Of a stretch of DNA of 64,000 nucleotides, positions 33,842 to 42,812 are shown in pieces; within the stretch, counting starts at the first letter, position 1; each line of letters opens with the position of its first letter. Under the pieces are notes generated by a model. It was not told the origin of the DNA and searched no databases. It saw only the letters and a list, made by a program, of their open reading frames with translations. A program made the position numbers and the translations under genes. The stretch comes from Sporosarcina sp. NCCP-2222 (GTDB taxonomy: Bacteria; Bacillota; Bacilli; Bacillales_A; Planococcaceae), in the NCBI RefSeq assembly GCF_023168145.1, contig NZ_BQYK01000005.1, positions 85,439 through 149,438 on the forward strand, given 5' to 3'.

Positions 33842-33865
33842 CCCTGCCTGATGTCGCAGGCAGGG
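33842..33865 (-). terminator. Rho-independent terminator
   Basis: CCCTGCCTG (33842-33850) pairs with CAGGCAGGG (33857-33865); on the minus strand a TTTTC tract follows. It ends the oxalate decarboxylase gene. Confidence 0.8.
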
Positions 33866-33875
33866 CAATCTCGTC

Positions 33876-35048
33876 TTAATTATATTTTACATTCGGCCGC
33901 TTATCCGCGTGCAATGCATTTTTAATGAACTCATCGCTCAGTGGCAAATGCTCTTTGAGTAGTTCAGGTGGTGTTTGCGACATCCATTGGTTCAATGAAA
34001 CATCAGCAAAGTGATCGCTGCGGAACATTTCTAGAAAGACAAGGGGAGTATCACCGGTATTTTGAACATAGTGACCCATCGCAAACGGGACATAACCGAC
34101 ATCTCCCGCACGGTAATCATACGTTCTCGCTTTACCACCCGAAGCGAAAACCGTCATTCGTCCTTGTCCTTCCAGGTAATATTGCCATTCATCTTCATTC
34201 GGATGCCAGTGCAGCTCCCGAATGCCACCTGGTTCAACTTCCACCAGGGCGGCAGCGATCGTCTTCGAAATTGGGAAGTTTGTGGAGTCCGCAATCCACG
34301 CTTTCCCTCCGCTCGTTTCTACCGGCTTGACGTCCTTCAGCTTGAAGCTAAATGATTCCTCGACAAATTCATTCGCATCTTCCGGCAGTCCTTGGGCAAT
34401 CGGGCCAGGCACTTCACCTTGATACATATAGACCTCACCATCGGGAATGCCGTCAAATTCCTCTTCTGATACACCGAAGTTGGCAGCAAGTATATCTTTC
34501 GGTGTGTGAGCAAACCAGTCAGTAATGGAGAATGTACTATTTTCAGAAAATCCCCCATCATCAAAAGCTAAGACAAACTCCGCGCCCTCACTTAGGCCCT
34601 TGATAGAATGTGGCACACCAGATGGGAAATACCACAGGTCACCTGCTTCGACATCATCGACAAACTCCCGGCCAGATGGGGAAATCGCGGTGATCCGTGC
34701 TTTTCCTTTAATCATATAGGACCATTCCGCTTCCTTATGCCAATGAAGTTCACGAACGCCTCCAGGCTCCAAATGCATGTTGACGCCTGCAATTGTCTTC
34801 GCTGCTGGCATCTCACGGACTGTCACTTCACGGGACCAGCCTCCGTATTCTACACGCATATGTGACTGCGCATATGGGAATTTAAGATTCGGCATCGTGC
34901 CATGATCCGTATCCGGCGGCACTAGGATATCCGGGTTCTGCCGGTCAATCTCAGGATTCTTCGCTCCTAGAATAGGGCCACCACGCTCCCCTTTTATTGG
35001 TTGTGGGTCTGTTTGGTTTGTCGTTTCATTTGTATACTCTTTTCTCAA
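33876..35048 (-). CDS. oxdC: Bicupin oxalate decarboxylase
   Basis: A bicupin manganese enzyme of 390 residues that turns oxalate into formate and CO2. The N-terminal cupin holds RELHWHKEAEW (His, His, Glu) and GVPHSIKG (His); the C-terminal cupin holds RELHWHPNEDEWQY and AMGHYVQN. The lid loop reads FSENSTF: the SENS motif with its proton-donor Glu marks a decarboxylase, not an oxidase. The TTG at 35048 lies nine bases after AGGAG; the open frame to 35156 overlaps the GGT gene and is not needed. There is no signal peptide. It is third in line after a permease and a GGT-like gene. Confidence 0.92.
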   Translation of the reverse strand: MRKEYTNETTNQTDPQPIKGERGGPILGAKNPEIDRQNPDILVPPDTDHGTMPNLKFPYAQSHMRVEYGGWSREVTVREMPAAKTIAGVNMHLEPGGVRELHWHKEAEWSYMIKGKARITAISPSGREFVDDVEAGDLWYFPSGVPHSIKGLSEGAEFVLAFDDGGFSENSTFSITDWFAHTPKDILAANFGVSEEEFDGIPDGEVYMYQGEVPGPIAQGLPEDANEFVEESFSFKLKDVKPVETSGGKAWIADSTNFPISKTIAAALVEVEPGGIRELHWHPNEDEWQYYLEGQGRMTVFASGGKARTYDYRAGDVGYVPFAMGHYVQNTGDTPLVFLEMFRSDHFADVSLNQWMSQTPPELLKEHLPLSDEFIKNALHADKRPNVKYN

Positions 35049-35092
35049 TTTGACATTCTCCTCTCGTTTTTTCTTATTTACTATCAAATTTT

Positions 35093-36724
35093 TTAATTGC
35101 CGATTGCCAGTCCTCCTGCCCGTGGATCGGCGCCTGCTTCCAAGCGGTCTGGCCAAATGCGGATAGCTTGGGCATGTCCCATCAAATCACTGAAGTTCTC
35201 AATCATTTCAACGTTGATATGTCCTAAATCTTCTAGTTTCTTTACAATGCCCTTGTCATAACGGCCCTCCAGTCGGAGTCCTCTCACATGGTCTCCCCAC
35301 GTTCTGCCAAGCAGCCAGCGAGGTGCATCGATCGCTTCCTGCACGGAATACCCCTGATTTAGAACGCGCATGATGATGAGCGCCTGTGTTTGCGGTTCGC
35401 CGTCTCCCCCCATAGCGCCAAGCACCATTTCGGGTTTGCCGTCCTTGAATACCATCGAGCAAGTTAAAGTATGGGCAGGACGCTTATTCGGCTCCAGCCG
35501 GTTATGTGATTTCGGATCAAGCGAAAAATAGGAGCCCCTATTTTGCAGCATCATTCCTGTGCCCTCCGCAACCACGCCGGAGCCCCATTCCCAGTACAGG
35601 CTTTGAATAACACCTACCGCATTGCCTTCTTCATCGACGGCGCAGCTGAATGTAGTGTCGCCTTTATTGGCATAGCCGTTTTCTGGAGGGCCGAGCGCAG
35701 GATCGTGCATTTTATTCACTCGCTCTTTGAAATACTCTTTACTGAGTAGAATATCTGTAGGAACTTTATTGAAGTCTGGATCATCAAGATATTGATCGCG
35801 ATCCATGAAGGAGAAAGCGGTGGCGCGAGTGAAGTAATCGATGAATTTTTCTTCGTGGCCTTTTAAGCTCGTGATATCCAGATGATCCATCATTCCAAGA
35901 ATCTGGAGAGTGACCATTCCGGCTGAGTTTGGCGGCGGCGCAATCACTTCCCGGTCGCCATATTCTACTTGGACCGGTTCAGACCAGTCGGCTTCATGCT
36001 TCTCGAAGTCCTCCTTCGTGAGCAGCCCTCCATGCTCTTGCAGGAAACGGGTCACCATGTCAGCAATTTCACCTTTATAAAAAGCGTCCTTTCCATGTTT
36101 CGCAATCAATTCGAGCGTACGACCCAAATCGGGATTCTTCATCGTATCCCCGACCATGTATGGAGCGACTCCTTCTTTGAGGTAGACTTTAGCAGTCGAT
36201 GGGTACGTACGGAGTAAGGTTAAGGAAACTTCCAAAAACTTAGCTAACGAATGGCTAACGGGAAAACCATCGTACGCATACCCAATTGCAGGCTGGAGAC
36301 ATTCTTTTAAGGGCAGTTTGCCAAACCTCTCATGCGCGGCAATCCAGCCGCTGACTGCTCCCGGCACCGTCGTGACCGCCTTTGGCCCCCTAATATCCAT
36401 TCCTTTCGCTCGGTCGAACTTATCGAGGGTCACCTCTTTCCCCGACCGGCCCGTCGCATTCAAGGAATAGCGTTTTCCTGATTTGGCATCATAGATCAGC
36501 CAAAATGAATCACCGCCCGCACCTGTCATATGCGGGAACACGACACCCAGTACCGCATTCGCTGTTACCATCGCATCAATGGCGTTTCCTCCCTTGTTCA
36601 GGATGCGGTTCGCTGCCATGGACGCCAATTCGTTCGGTGTGGCGACGGCGTTTTTCTTCGCCATGAACGAACTTCCGTACCGGGGGTCGATATCTTGCCC
36701 TATCCTTCTAGAATCATAGTTCAT
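35093..36724 (-). CDS. Gamma-glutamyltransferase-family enzyme
   Basis: A 543-residue Ntn-hydrolase that should cut itself before the nucleophile Thr in NKGDTTFSCAVDEEG, about residue 350. The large-subunit start ATPNELASMAANRILNKGGN and TGAGGDSFW, and the small-subunit AMGGDGEPQTQALIIMRVL, are family marks. It lacks a signal peptide, unlike secreted GGTs, so it is of the cytoplasmic YwrD kind. The usual lid and glutamate-binding residues are altered in this branch, so the true substrate may not be a gamma-glutamyl compound; cephalosporin acylase or oxamate-type activities are known relatives. It lies between a nucleobase permease and oxdC. Confidence 0.88.
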   Translation of the reverse strand: MNYDSRRIGQDIDPRYGSSFMAKKNAVATPNELASMAANRILNKGGNAIDAMVTANAVLGVVFPHMTGAGGDSFWLIYDAKSGKRYSLNATGRSGKEVTLDKFDRAKGMDIRGPKAVTTVPGAVSGWIAAHERFGKLPLKECLQPAIGYAYDGFPVSHSLAKFLEVSLTLLRTYPSTAKVYLKEGVAPYMVGDTMKNPDLGRTLELIAKHGKDAFYKGEIADMVTRFLQEHGGLLTKEDFEKHEADWSEPVQVEYGDREVIAPPPNSAGMVTLQILGMMDHLDITSLKGHEEKFIDYFTRATAFSFMDRDQYLDDPDFNKVPTDILLSKEYFKERVNKMHDPALGPPENGYANKGDTTFSCAVDEEGNAVGVIQSLYWEWGSGVVAEGTGMMLQNRGSYFSLDPKSHNRLEPNKRPAHTLTCSMVFKDGKPEMVLGAMGGDGEPQTQALIIMRVLNQGYSVQEAIDAPRWLLGRTWGDHVRGLRLEGRYDKGIVKKLEDLGHINVEMIENFSDLMGHAQAIRIWPDRLEAGADPRAGGLAIGN

Positions 36725-36808
36725 AGTCTCACCTTCCTACTTCTGTTCTTATTTGTTCTTATGAAACTGGGCCTATTATTGTGCATACCCATTAGAAATT
36801 CTATAAAA

Positions 36809-38161
36809 CTATGAATTTTCAACTCTCGTCTTCATTCGATTCCATTTCACCGTATTCTCCAGAATCAGAGCGAGCAGAATTCCCATCAACAAGCCATTTC
36901 CAAGGATTGGCTGGAGAAATTTCGGCAATGAAGAAAAATAAGTGTGCGGCATGACCATTATGACCACAGCGATAAATAAGGGCAGAGCAGAACGATAGAT
37001 ATTCCTTTTGTTCAGCTCAATCTTCTTGAAGAAATCAAGAGATGAATGCAGCAGCTGCATATACGCTACAAATAAAACTGTACTGCCGACTGCGAGCGGA
37101 ATGTTAGAAAAGAAACGGGCGACAGGAGGGACAAGACCCATTAGGAGAAAAATGACACTGCCGATAATAAACGGGAGCCGTTTCGTGATTCCCGTCTGCT
37201 CCAAAAAACCGATGGAGGAGACAAACGGTGCGTACGGAATTAGACCGAAAAGTCCACTGATTCCTGAAAAAAGCCCAGAGATCTTTAAACTACGGTTATA
37301 CTGTTTGGTACTCGTTTCTTCCCCATACAGTTCATCCGTTTCCGTTCCTTTCAAAGCAGCGAACGTATTGGCAAGATTCATGAGACCCGTGATGATAGCC
37401 ATAACGATAATGCCGATATTCCATGCCGGTTTTCCTAAATGAAAAAGCTCAAATTTAAAGGATGCATCCGATTTGACAGTATGTTCGGGTCCAAAAATTA
37501 GAACATACGCAATCCACCCAATCACAATACCTCCAAGCAACGTATACTTGCTGATTCGATTTGGGGCTGCTACATTTACGACAATCATAACCAATGCCAG
37601 ACTAATGGTCAGAGCCGCAACGGATAGTTTGATCGATGCATCATCAGGCGGATTCCCCATCGGAATGCCGACCATGCCTTCCAGAAAGATTTTGACAAGC
37701 TGGAAACCGAACAGCAGCATGAAAACAGCCATAACCCCCGGTTTAAACAATTTAGACAAGGCGGGTCCCCAGCCGAATAGTCCAATCACAAACGTCATAA
37801 GTGCAGTGATTAGAATGCCGACAGTCAAACTGCCGCCAAGCTCGCCAAGCGAAATGCCTTGAGCTAAGGCTAAACTAACAACGGATAGGACCATTCCCCA
37901 CCACAGCCCCGATTGTCCTTCCAAGATAGCCCGCCTGTGACCAAGAAAGGCTTGCGCGAGACAGGCCAGGCCGGTCAAGGCAAACGACAGCTGCAAGGTA
38001 GTAATAATACTGTCCTGGTGCAATTTGAATGCCTTGCCAATAGTGAGAGGAATAATTACGATATTGGCGAAAATAAAAAAGAACCATTCCAGACCGGCAA
38101 CCCATTGGGATGTGTTCTTCAAGCCTGCCGCTTCCTGTCTCAGTTCTTTTTTCATATTCAT
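36809..38161 (-). CDS. NCS2-family nucleobase permease
   Basis: A 450-residue membrane transporter with about 12-14 helices. It fits the nucleobase:cation symporter-2 family (xanthine/uracil/uric acid). The helix-1 stretch GLEWFFFIFANIVIIPLTIG is near the family QH-type motif region, while ISGLFGLIPYAPFVSSIGFL and GSTVLFVAYMQLL match the helix-8 to helix-10 area. The QH and NxGxxxxT signatures of xanthine carriers are not clear, so the substrate is uncertain. It is the first gene of a minus-strand run with the GGT-like enzyme and oxdC, which suggests that it imports their substrate or a purine. Confidence 0.82.
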   Translation of the reverse strand: MNMKKELRQEAAGLKNTSQWVAGLEWFFFIFANIVIIPLTIGKAFKLHQDSIITTLQLSFALTGLACLAQAFLGHRRAILEGQSGLWWGMVLSVVSLALAQGISLGELGGSLTVGILITALMTFVIGLFGWGPALSKLFKPGVMAVFMLLFGFQLVKIFLEGMVGIPMGNPPDDASIKLSVAALTISLALVMIVVNVAAPNRISKYTLLGGIVIGWIAYVLIFGPEHTVKSDASFKFELFHLGKPAWNIGIIVMAIITGLMNLANTFAALKGTETDELYGEETSTKQYNRSLKISGLFSGISGLFGLIPYAPFVSSIGFLEQTGITKRLPFIIGSVIFLLMGLVPPVARFFSNIPLAVGSTVLFVAYMQLLHSSLDFFKKIELNKRNIYRSALPLFIAVVIMVMPHTYFSSLPKFLQPILGNGLLMGILLALILENTVKWNRMKTRVENS

Positions 38162-38283
38162 GTCAGGACCTCCATTCTTAAAAACTTCTATATCTTCCCA
38201 GTTCCCTACTTACACCAGACTAAACAATAAATTCGTAATAGATGTAAGAAAGCCTAGAATGTGTAAAGAATAAAACGACAAAA

Positions 38284-38311
38284 AACGGATTGGCAGAGTC
38301 GCCAATCCGTT
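38284..38311 (-). terminator. Rho-independent terminator
   Basis: AACGGATTGGC (38284-38294) pairs with GCCAATCCGTT (38301-38311), followed on the minus strand by TTTTTTG. It closes the YqcI/YcgG gene. Confidence 0.88.
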
Positions 38312-38323
38312 GCTTTGCTGACA

Positions 38324-39052
38324 TTATATCGTCTTCATTTCTTTATGTGAAAAAGGGCATTTGGCCACAATCGGCTCCGCATCATCTCCGATGAAAAATT
38401 GCTTCCATTCGTTGTGCTGTGGATCGCCGTAATGGCTAATATCCGGATGCTTCGGCAGCTGATCCCATACTTCCACGCGCTGACGCACTTTCTCCCTCGA
38501 CATGATACCGCCTTTTTCTGTTCCCTTCAACCCTTGGAAAATGCGTCTTGGCTGGAAACCGAGCACCATGGATTGGCCCAAATCCCTCGTTTTGCGTTGC
38601 TTGTATGCAGGGGCATTGCCAAAAACGAAGATCGGTTCACCGCCAAAATGGAAATCCCATAAGTAATGATCGGGATCCTTCGGGCTGTCAACAGGCCATT
38701 CGACTTTATCATTCTCGTGCAGATACTGAAGAATGTCCCAGAATTGTTTTCTGTATGCCTCCAAGTCCCCTTCCTTCTCAAATGGTTCCACGAAGGCGAA
38801 CAACCCATGCCGTTTATGTTTTGGATCATCGAAGAGCTTTAAAAACTCGCAAAGCGCGTCAGGAAGATTTGACCAATCCTTCTGAGTTATGTATGCATAC
38901 CTCAGTTCCCCCTTCATTTCTCCGCCCATTCCGAAATAACACGGAAACGTCTTATCTGTCACGGTCTCGTGAAATGTCTTGTAACTGTCATGCAGCCAAT
39001 CAGGCAAATCCTTTCTTTCCACAAAGTCTTCCTTCGTCAACAAAGCCTTCAT
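38324..39052 (-). CDS. YqcI/YcgG-family protein
   Basis: A 242-residue cytoplasmic protein of the YqcI/YcgG family, known in Bacillus and Proteobacteria but without proven function. Marks include FPCYFGMGGEMKGELRYAYI, LWDFHFGGEPIFVFGNAPAY and the short FCP/KCPFSH ending (IVAKCPFSHKEMKTI) with a conserved Cys. The ATG at 39052 has GAGGTG six bases upstream; a GTG at 39061 is also in frame. A related protein, biuret-like or heme-linked in some reports, is not enough to name a role. A structured stretch lies upstream (39116-39223). Confidence 0.85.
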   Translation of the reverse strand: MKALLTKEDFVERKDLPDWLHDSYKTFHETVTDKTFPCYFGMGGEMKGELRYAYITQKDWSNLPDALCEFLKLFDDPKHKRHGLFAFVEPFEKEGDLEAYRKQFWDILQYLHENDKVEWPVDSPKDPDHYLWDFHFGGEPIFVFGNAPAYKQRKTRDLGQSMVLGFQPRRIFQGLKGTEKGGIMSREKVRQRVEVWDQLPKHPDISHYGDPQHNEWKQFFIGDDAEPIVAKCPFSHKEMKTI

Positions 39053-39115
39053 TGTCCTCACCTCATTAATGGATTCTAATCATAGATTTCCCTTTAAGAA
39101 GTTTTCAAAACGAAA

Positions 39116-39223
39116 GATTGCTCAGTACCACGTCAATCTATTCATTTGAAGGAGAACTTATTACGAATCTCTCAGGCTGGCTGAGCAATCAATAATAAAA
39201 GCCAGCTGCACAGTTCTCCCTTC
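39116..39223. other. Interleaved inverted repeats (possible pseudoknot RNA)
   Basis: Two inverted repeats interlock in A-B-A'-B' order. GATTGCTCAG (39116-39125) pairs with CTGAGCAATC (39181-39190), and GAAGGAGAACT (39148-39158) pairs with AGTTCTCCCTTC (39212-39223, one bulge). The three gaps are 22, 22 and 21 bases. A competing stem GCTGGCT (39176-39182) with AGCCAGC (39200-39206) overlaps A'. It lies between the VOC gene and the YqcI/YcgG gene, both on the minus strand. Confidence 0.5.
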
Positions 39224-39249
39224 GAACCATACGCCTGGCCAACTTGCAT

Positions 39250-39603
39250 TTACTTCTTTTTATTTTCAATCAGTCCAATGCCTAGACCCGTCGGATCCAC
39301 CAGATACGCCAAGTAAAACTCGTCAAACTCCATCTTCTCACGCACAACGAGTGCGCCCATATCTGTCGCCTTCCCGATCGTTTCATCAATCGAGTCCACT
39401 TCAATTTGGATGCGGATGCCGTGTGGATAATCACTTGGCCCCTTGCAAATGCCCCCATTGATGCCGCCAGTATTATCCGATGCTGTCACTGGCCAATACT
39501 CCCAATTCGGCGGTGCTATGCTCCATCCAAACACTTCGCCGTAAAACTCGATAGCCTTCTCAGGATGTTGGCTGTTCAACTCAAACCCTACCACTTTTCC
39601 CAT
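39250..39603 (-). CDS. VOC-family (glyoxalase/bleomycin-resistance-like) protein
   Basis: A 117-residue protein with one vicinal-oxygen-chelate module in the beta-alpha-beta-beta-beta pattern. It has VVGFELNSQHPEKAIEFYGEVFGWSI (the usual opening), IRIQIEVDSIDETIGKATDMGA and DEFYLAYLVDPTGLGIGLIE. His13 and a C-terminal Glu could bind metal, but a full ligand set is not certain. Such proteins are lyases, dioxygenases or binding proteins. It is a single gene followed by the structured region at 39116. Function not assigned. Confidence 0.85.
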   Translation of the reverse strand: MGKVVGFELNSQHPEKAIEFYGEVFGWSIAPPNWEYWPVTASDNTGGINGGICKGPSDYPHGIRIQIEVDSIDETIGKATDMGALVVREKMEFDEFYLAYLVDPTGLGIGLIENKKK

Positions 39604-39773
39604 GCTATTCCCCTCTTCCCCTTCACTGATTACCCATCAAAGGGCTGAATATTGCAAATAAATTATACAATAAATATAAGAAAGATTGCACCGGAAAAAG
39701 CAACAGCATGTTCATCCGGCCTGCCTTGCGCTAAAATAGAAAGTGGCAGGACAATAATTGAGGTGGTCAAATT

Positions 39774-40247
39774 ATGAATAAACCAATCAATATAAAATTC
39801 TGGACTCTCTGTATGGTACAGAACGGTGATTACGTTCTCCTGCTAGACCGGAAGCATGATCATTTCAAAGGTTATATTCCGCCTGGCGGGAAGGTCGAGT
39901 TCCCGGAATCCTTTACGGACGCGGCGATTCGCGAAGTGAAAGAAGAAACGGGTTTGGATGTCAGCCGCTTGGTTTATAAAGGTCTATATGAATACGTTAA
40001 CCCAGTCAAAAAAGACAGATATATGATTTTCAATTATTGGACGGACTCCTTTACGGGAACCCTATCGGAAGAAACACGGGAAGGGAAACCGATGTGGGTA
40101 CACAAAGAGGAAGCCATCCACCTGCCGATGCAGCCCTCCGTCAGAAGGAGATTCCCCTTTTTTTTCGAGGAAGGAACATTTGAAATACAAGTGGAATGGG
40201 ACGAAAAGAACAACAAAGAAGGTCCAGTCCGAATACGACGAACGTAA
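39774..40247 (+). CDS. NUDIX hydrolase
   Basis: A 157-residue pyrophosphohydrolase with a complete Nudix box: GGKVEFPESFTDAAIREVKE followed by ETGL. The N-terminus IKFWTLCMVQNGDYVLLLDR and PPGGKVEFPE resemble MutT/YtkD-like 8-oxo-dGTP hydrolases. Such enzymes clean nucleotide pools or remove other nucleoside diphosphate derivatives, and the motif alone does not decide. It lies 37 bases before an HxlR regulator on the same strand and is likely co-transcribed with it. Confidence 0.88.
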   Translation: MNKPINIKFWTLCMVQNGDYVLLLDRKHDHFKGYIPPGGKVEFPESFTDAAIREVKEETGLDVSRLVYKGLYEYVNPVKKDRYMIFNYWTDSFTGTLSEETREGKPMWVHKEEAIHLPMQPSVRRRFPFFFEEGTFEIQVEWDEKNNKEGPVRIRRT

Positions 40248-40284
40248 TCTGACGTAAGAATAATAATTAATGGAGTCGATTAAT

Positions 40285-40611
40285 ATGGAAGCAGAACAAT
40301 GTAAGGTCGAAGAAGCACTCGGAATCTTAGTTGGGAAATGGAAGCCGATCATCTTATTAAACCTTTTTAATGAAGGTACGTTGCGCTTCAGTGAATTGAA
40401 ACGTCTCATGCCGGGTATCACGCAAAAGATGCTGACAAAGCAGCTGCGGGAATTGGAAGAGGAAGACATCGTCGACCGCATCGTCTATCCTGAAGTCCCG
40501 CCCCGCGTGGAGTATTCCATCTCAGAATACGGAAGAAGCCTGCAGACCGTATTGAACACCATGCATGAATGGGGTACGGCACACGCCATTCGAAAAGGAA
40601 AATTAACATGA
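40285..40611 (+). CDS. HxlR-family transcriptional regulator
   Basis: A 108-residue winged-helix protein of the HxlR family. The ATG at 40285 follows GGAG by ten bases; an ATG at 40270 is in frame but has no site. Marks are EQCKVEEALGILVGKWKPII with the early Cys, LFNEGTLRFSELKRLMPGIT and PPRVEYSISEYGRSLQTVL. The sole Cys (Cys5) is placed where thiol-switch HxlR proteins sense quinones or electrophiles. It follows the NUDIX gene and ends at a strong terminator. The target is not known; it is the second HxlR protein in the window. Confidence 0.88.
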   Translation: MEAEQCKVEEALGILVGKWKPIILLNLFNEGTLRFSELKRLMPGITQKMLTKQLRELEEEDIVDRIVYPEVPPRVEYSISEYGRSLQTVLNTMHEWGTAHAIRKGKLT

Positions 40612-40617
40612 TAATAG

Positions 40618-40652
40618 GCTGTCCGGCGACATTTTGCCGGACAGCTTTTTTT
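40618..40652. terminator. Rho-independent terminator
   Basis: GCTGTCCGGC (40618-40627) pairs perfectly with GCCGGACAGC (40636-40645) around eight bases, followed by seven Ts. It ends the NUDIX/HxlR unit and abuts the arsB stop. Confidence 0.9.
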
Positions 40653-41943
40653 ATGGTTTGATTAATAATGTCAAATACAGCCCAACTAGCGTAATGAATA
40701 AGATAGGAAGCGTCAAAACAATTCCTGTCTTGAAATAAGTTCCCCATGATATTTTAATTCCTTTTTGACTCAGAACATGCAGCCAGACCAGTGTTGCCAA
40801 AGAACCAATTGGTGTAATTTTCGGCCCTAGATCGGAACCAATCACATTCGCATAAATCATGGCTTCCCTTAATATCCCGGTAGTATCCGTTTCCGCAATA
40901 GCAAGGGCATTTACCATGACTGTCGGCAAATTATTCATGACAGAAGACAAGAATGCCGCAAGGAACCCCATCGCAACAGTACCGACAAACAGTCCTTGTT
41001 CCGCCGCTACTTCTATCACAGTAGCGAGAGCGTTTGTCAGTCCTGCATTCCCCAGCCCGTACACCACAACATACATTCCGACCGAGAAGAAGACGATATT
41101 CCAAGGGGCCCCTTTTACAACGGCAGCCGTATTCACGGCTGCACTCTTGCGCGCCAGAACTAAAAACAGAAGCGCAATGCTCCCCACGATGAACGACACC
41201 GGAATCCCAGTCCATTCGCTAGAAAAATAGCCAATTACCAAGACGGCAAGCACACCCCATGAAAGACGGAATAAGCGCAAGTCTTTAATTGCCTGTTCCG
41301 GCTCTTTCAATTTGTCCAGCTGATACGTACGCGGAATGGATTTTCTAAAATAAAGAAGAAGCACGACAATCGTGGCCAGCAATGAAAATAGATTCGGAAT
41401 GACCATATGTATTGCATATTCAACAAAGCCAATACCAAAAAAGTCGACAGATACTATGTTCACAAGATTGCTCACGATGAATGGCAAGCTTGTCGTATCG
41501 GCAATAAACCCACTCGCCATAATAAATGGGAAAATCATTTTTTCTTCAAAGTTTAAATTTCGCACCATCGCTAGAACAATTGGAGTTAAAATAAGCGCTG
41601 CTCCATCATTTGCAAATAAAGCCGAAACCACCGCTCCAAGAAGGCTCACATAGACGAACATCCTAATGCCGTGTCCTCTTGCGATACGCGCCATATGAAG
41701 CGCCGCCCATTCAAACAAACCGATTTCATCCAAAATAAGCGAAATGATAATGATGGCAATAAAGCTCAAAGTTGCATTCCAAGTGATTTCCACCACTTCC
41801 AGTACATCTCCGGCATTCACTACACCCACAAGTAACGCAAGCACAGCTCCTATACAAGCAGACCATCCGATATTCAAGCCTTTCGGCTGCCAAATGACAA
41901 AAACCAACGTTGCAATGAAAATAAGGCTGGCTATTATCAGCAT
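40651..41943 (-). CDS. arsB: Arsenite efflux pump ArsB
   Basis: A 430-residue membrane protein with about 12 helices that expels arsenite or antimonite, driven by proton motive force or an ArsA partner. It matches the ArsB/NhaD superfamily: [20 protein letters not shown], the [20 protein letters not shown] segment and [20 protein letters not shown]. No arsA or arsC is nearby, so the pump probably works alone. Its ATG overlaps the end of arsR by seven bases, and expression should follow ArsR. Confidence 0.92.
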   Translation of the reverse strand: MLIIASLIFIATLVFVIWQPKGLNIGWSACIGAVLALLVGVVNAGDVLEVVEITWNATLSFIAIIIISLILDEIGLFEWAALHMARIARGHGIRMFVYVSLLGAVVSALFANDGAALILTPIVLAMVRNLNFEEKMIFPFIMASGFIADTTSLPFIVSNLVNIVSVDFFGIGFVEYAIHMVIPNLFSLLATIVVLLLYFRKSIPRTYQLDKLKEPEQAIKDLRLFRLSWGVLAVLVIGYFSSEWTGIPVSFIVGSIALLFLVLARKSAAVNTAAVVKGAPWNIVFFSVGMYVVVYGLGNAGLTNALATVIEVAAEQGLFVGTVAMGFLAAFLSSVMNNLPTVMVNALAIAETDTTGILREAMIYANVIGSDLGPKITPIGSLATLVWLHVLSQKGIKISWGTYFKTGIVLTLPILFITLVGLYLTLLIKP

Positions 41944-42242
41944 CGCATATCACCCCCGTCTGGGCATACGGGAATCGCATCGAGCCCATCAATAACAGCC
42001 TCTACAAAAGGTGAGAGTCCTTCTGCCAAACGGACGTGCTTCCAATTACCAGCTTTACGCTCGGTAATAATGCCCGCCTCTCGCAACTTGCGTAAATGCT
42101 GGCTTACAGCAGGCTGCGAAATCGGCAAAACGCCAACAAACTGACATACGCATACTTCTCCATTTTTCATGCAGGCCAGCAAGGTTAAACGATTTATATC
42201 TGCCAAGGCTTTTAACTGCTTTTCAATTACATGAATATCCAT
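41937..42242 (-). CDS. arsR: ArsR-family metalloregulator
   Basis: A 101-residue winged-helix repressor. The ATG at 42242 has AGGAGG four to five bases upstream. The recognition helix is [19 protein letters not shown], and GEVCVCQFV carries the CxC arsenite-binding pair of classic ArsR. A third Cys is in the C-terminal [13 protein letters not shown]. Arsenite binding should release it from the palindromic operator just upstream. It forms an operon with arsB, sharing seven bases. Confidence 0.93.
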   Translation of the reverse strand: MDIHVIEKQLKALADINRLTLLACMKNGEVCVCQFVGVLPISQPAVSQHLRKLREAGIITERKAGNWKHVRLAEGLSPFVEAVIDGLDAIPVCPDGGDMRC

Positions 42243-42253
42243 AATTCCTCCTA

Positions 42254-42271
42254 TATAAGTAAACACTTATA
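42254..42271. promoter_or_regulatory. ArsR operator palindrome
   Basis: TATAAGT (42254-42260) and ACTTATA (42265-42271) are perfect arms around four bases, directly upstream of the arsR ribosome binding site. Size and AT content match ArsR/SmtB operators. Confidence 0.75.
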
Positions 42272-42322
42272 CAGGATACAGGCAAGCTCATCTGTTGTAA
42301 ACATTCAATTGAAGGCTCCTCG

Positions 42323-42796
42323 TCAAAACTCGCGAATCAATAGATCCGAGTTGACTGGCGCAAGCCCCATCTGACGGGCCCAAATCGACAGTTGCCCGAT
42401 ATGATGGACTTCATGCGTGACGATGTGTGACAACACCTTCTCAAAGGAAAAAGTTACAATGTCTCCATTCCGTTTTTGAATTTCGAGTATCCTGTGTTCT
42501 CCTCGAGCACTCTCCAGCTCAAGCAAAAAGAGTTTTGTCCTTTGCCGGGTAAGCATGTCGTACGATTTGACTTCATCCAATTGAGTGATAGCCTTGAGGT
42601 CTGTAAGTATGACTGGTTGATTCCACATTTGATGAATCCAGAGTTGCTCACAATCAATAACATGATAAAGCGTGTGCAGAAAACTCCCCATCCCGCCGAT
42701 TCTCTTTCTAATTAGTTCATCGTAGGGAATTTCTTCACACCACTTCATCCATTCCTCACGCACTTGCCAATTATATCGAAATAACTTCTCAAGCAT
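42323..42796 (-). CDS. DinB/YfiT-family protein
   Basis: A 157-residue four-helix-bundle protein with the three-His metal site (LYHVIDCEQLW; ETH-type last helix IVTHEVHHIGQLSIW). It is a close paralogue of the 22639-23109 gene: YNWQVREEWMKWCEEIPYDE here against YNWQVRQEWYRWCEELKEEE there, and both end with a QLS(I/V)W motif. Function unknown; bacillithiol-dependent transferases belong to this fold. It is 16 bases after a HAD phosphatase gene on the same strand and probably co-transcribed. Confidence 0.85.
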   Translation of the reverse strand: MLEKLFRYNWQVREEWMKWCEEIPYDELIRKRIGGMGSFLHTLYHVIDCEQLWIHQMWNQPVILTDLKAITQLDEVKSYDMLTRQRTKLFLLELESARGEHRILEIQKRNGDIVTFSFEKVLSHIVTHEVHHIGQLSIWARQMGLAPVNSDLLIREF

Positions 42797-42812
42797 GTCC
42801 TTCCCCCATTTA

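Noticed and set aside
33876-35156. Long N-terminal extension of the oxalate decarboxylase (426 residues)
   Set aside because: The extra 36 residues overlap the GGT-like gene and are basic and unlike OxdC; the TTG at 35048 has a proper AGGAG site.
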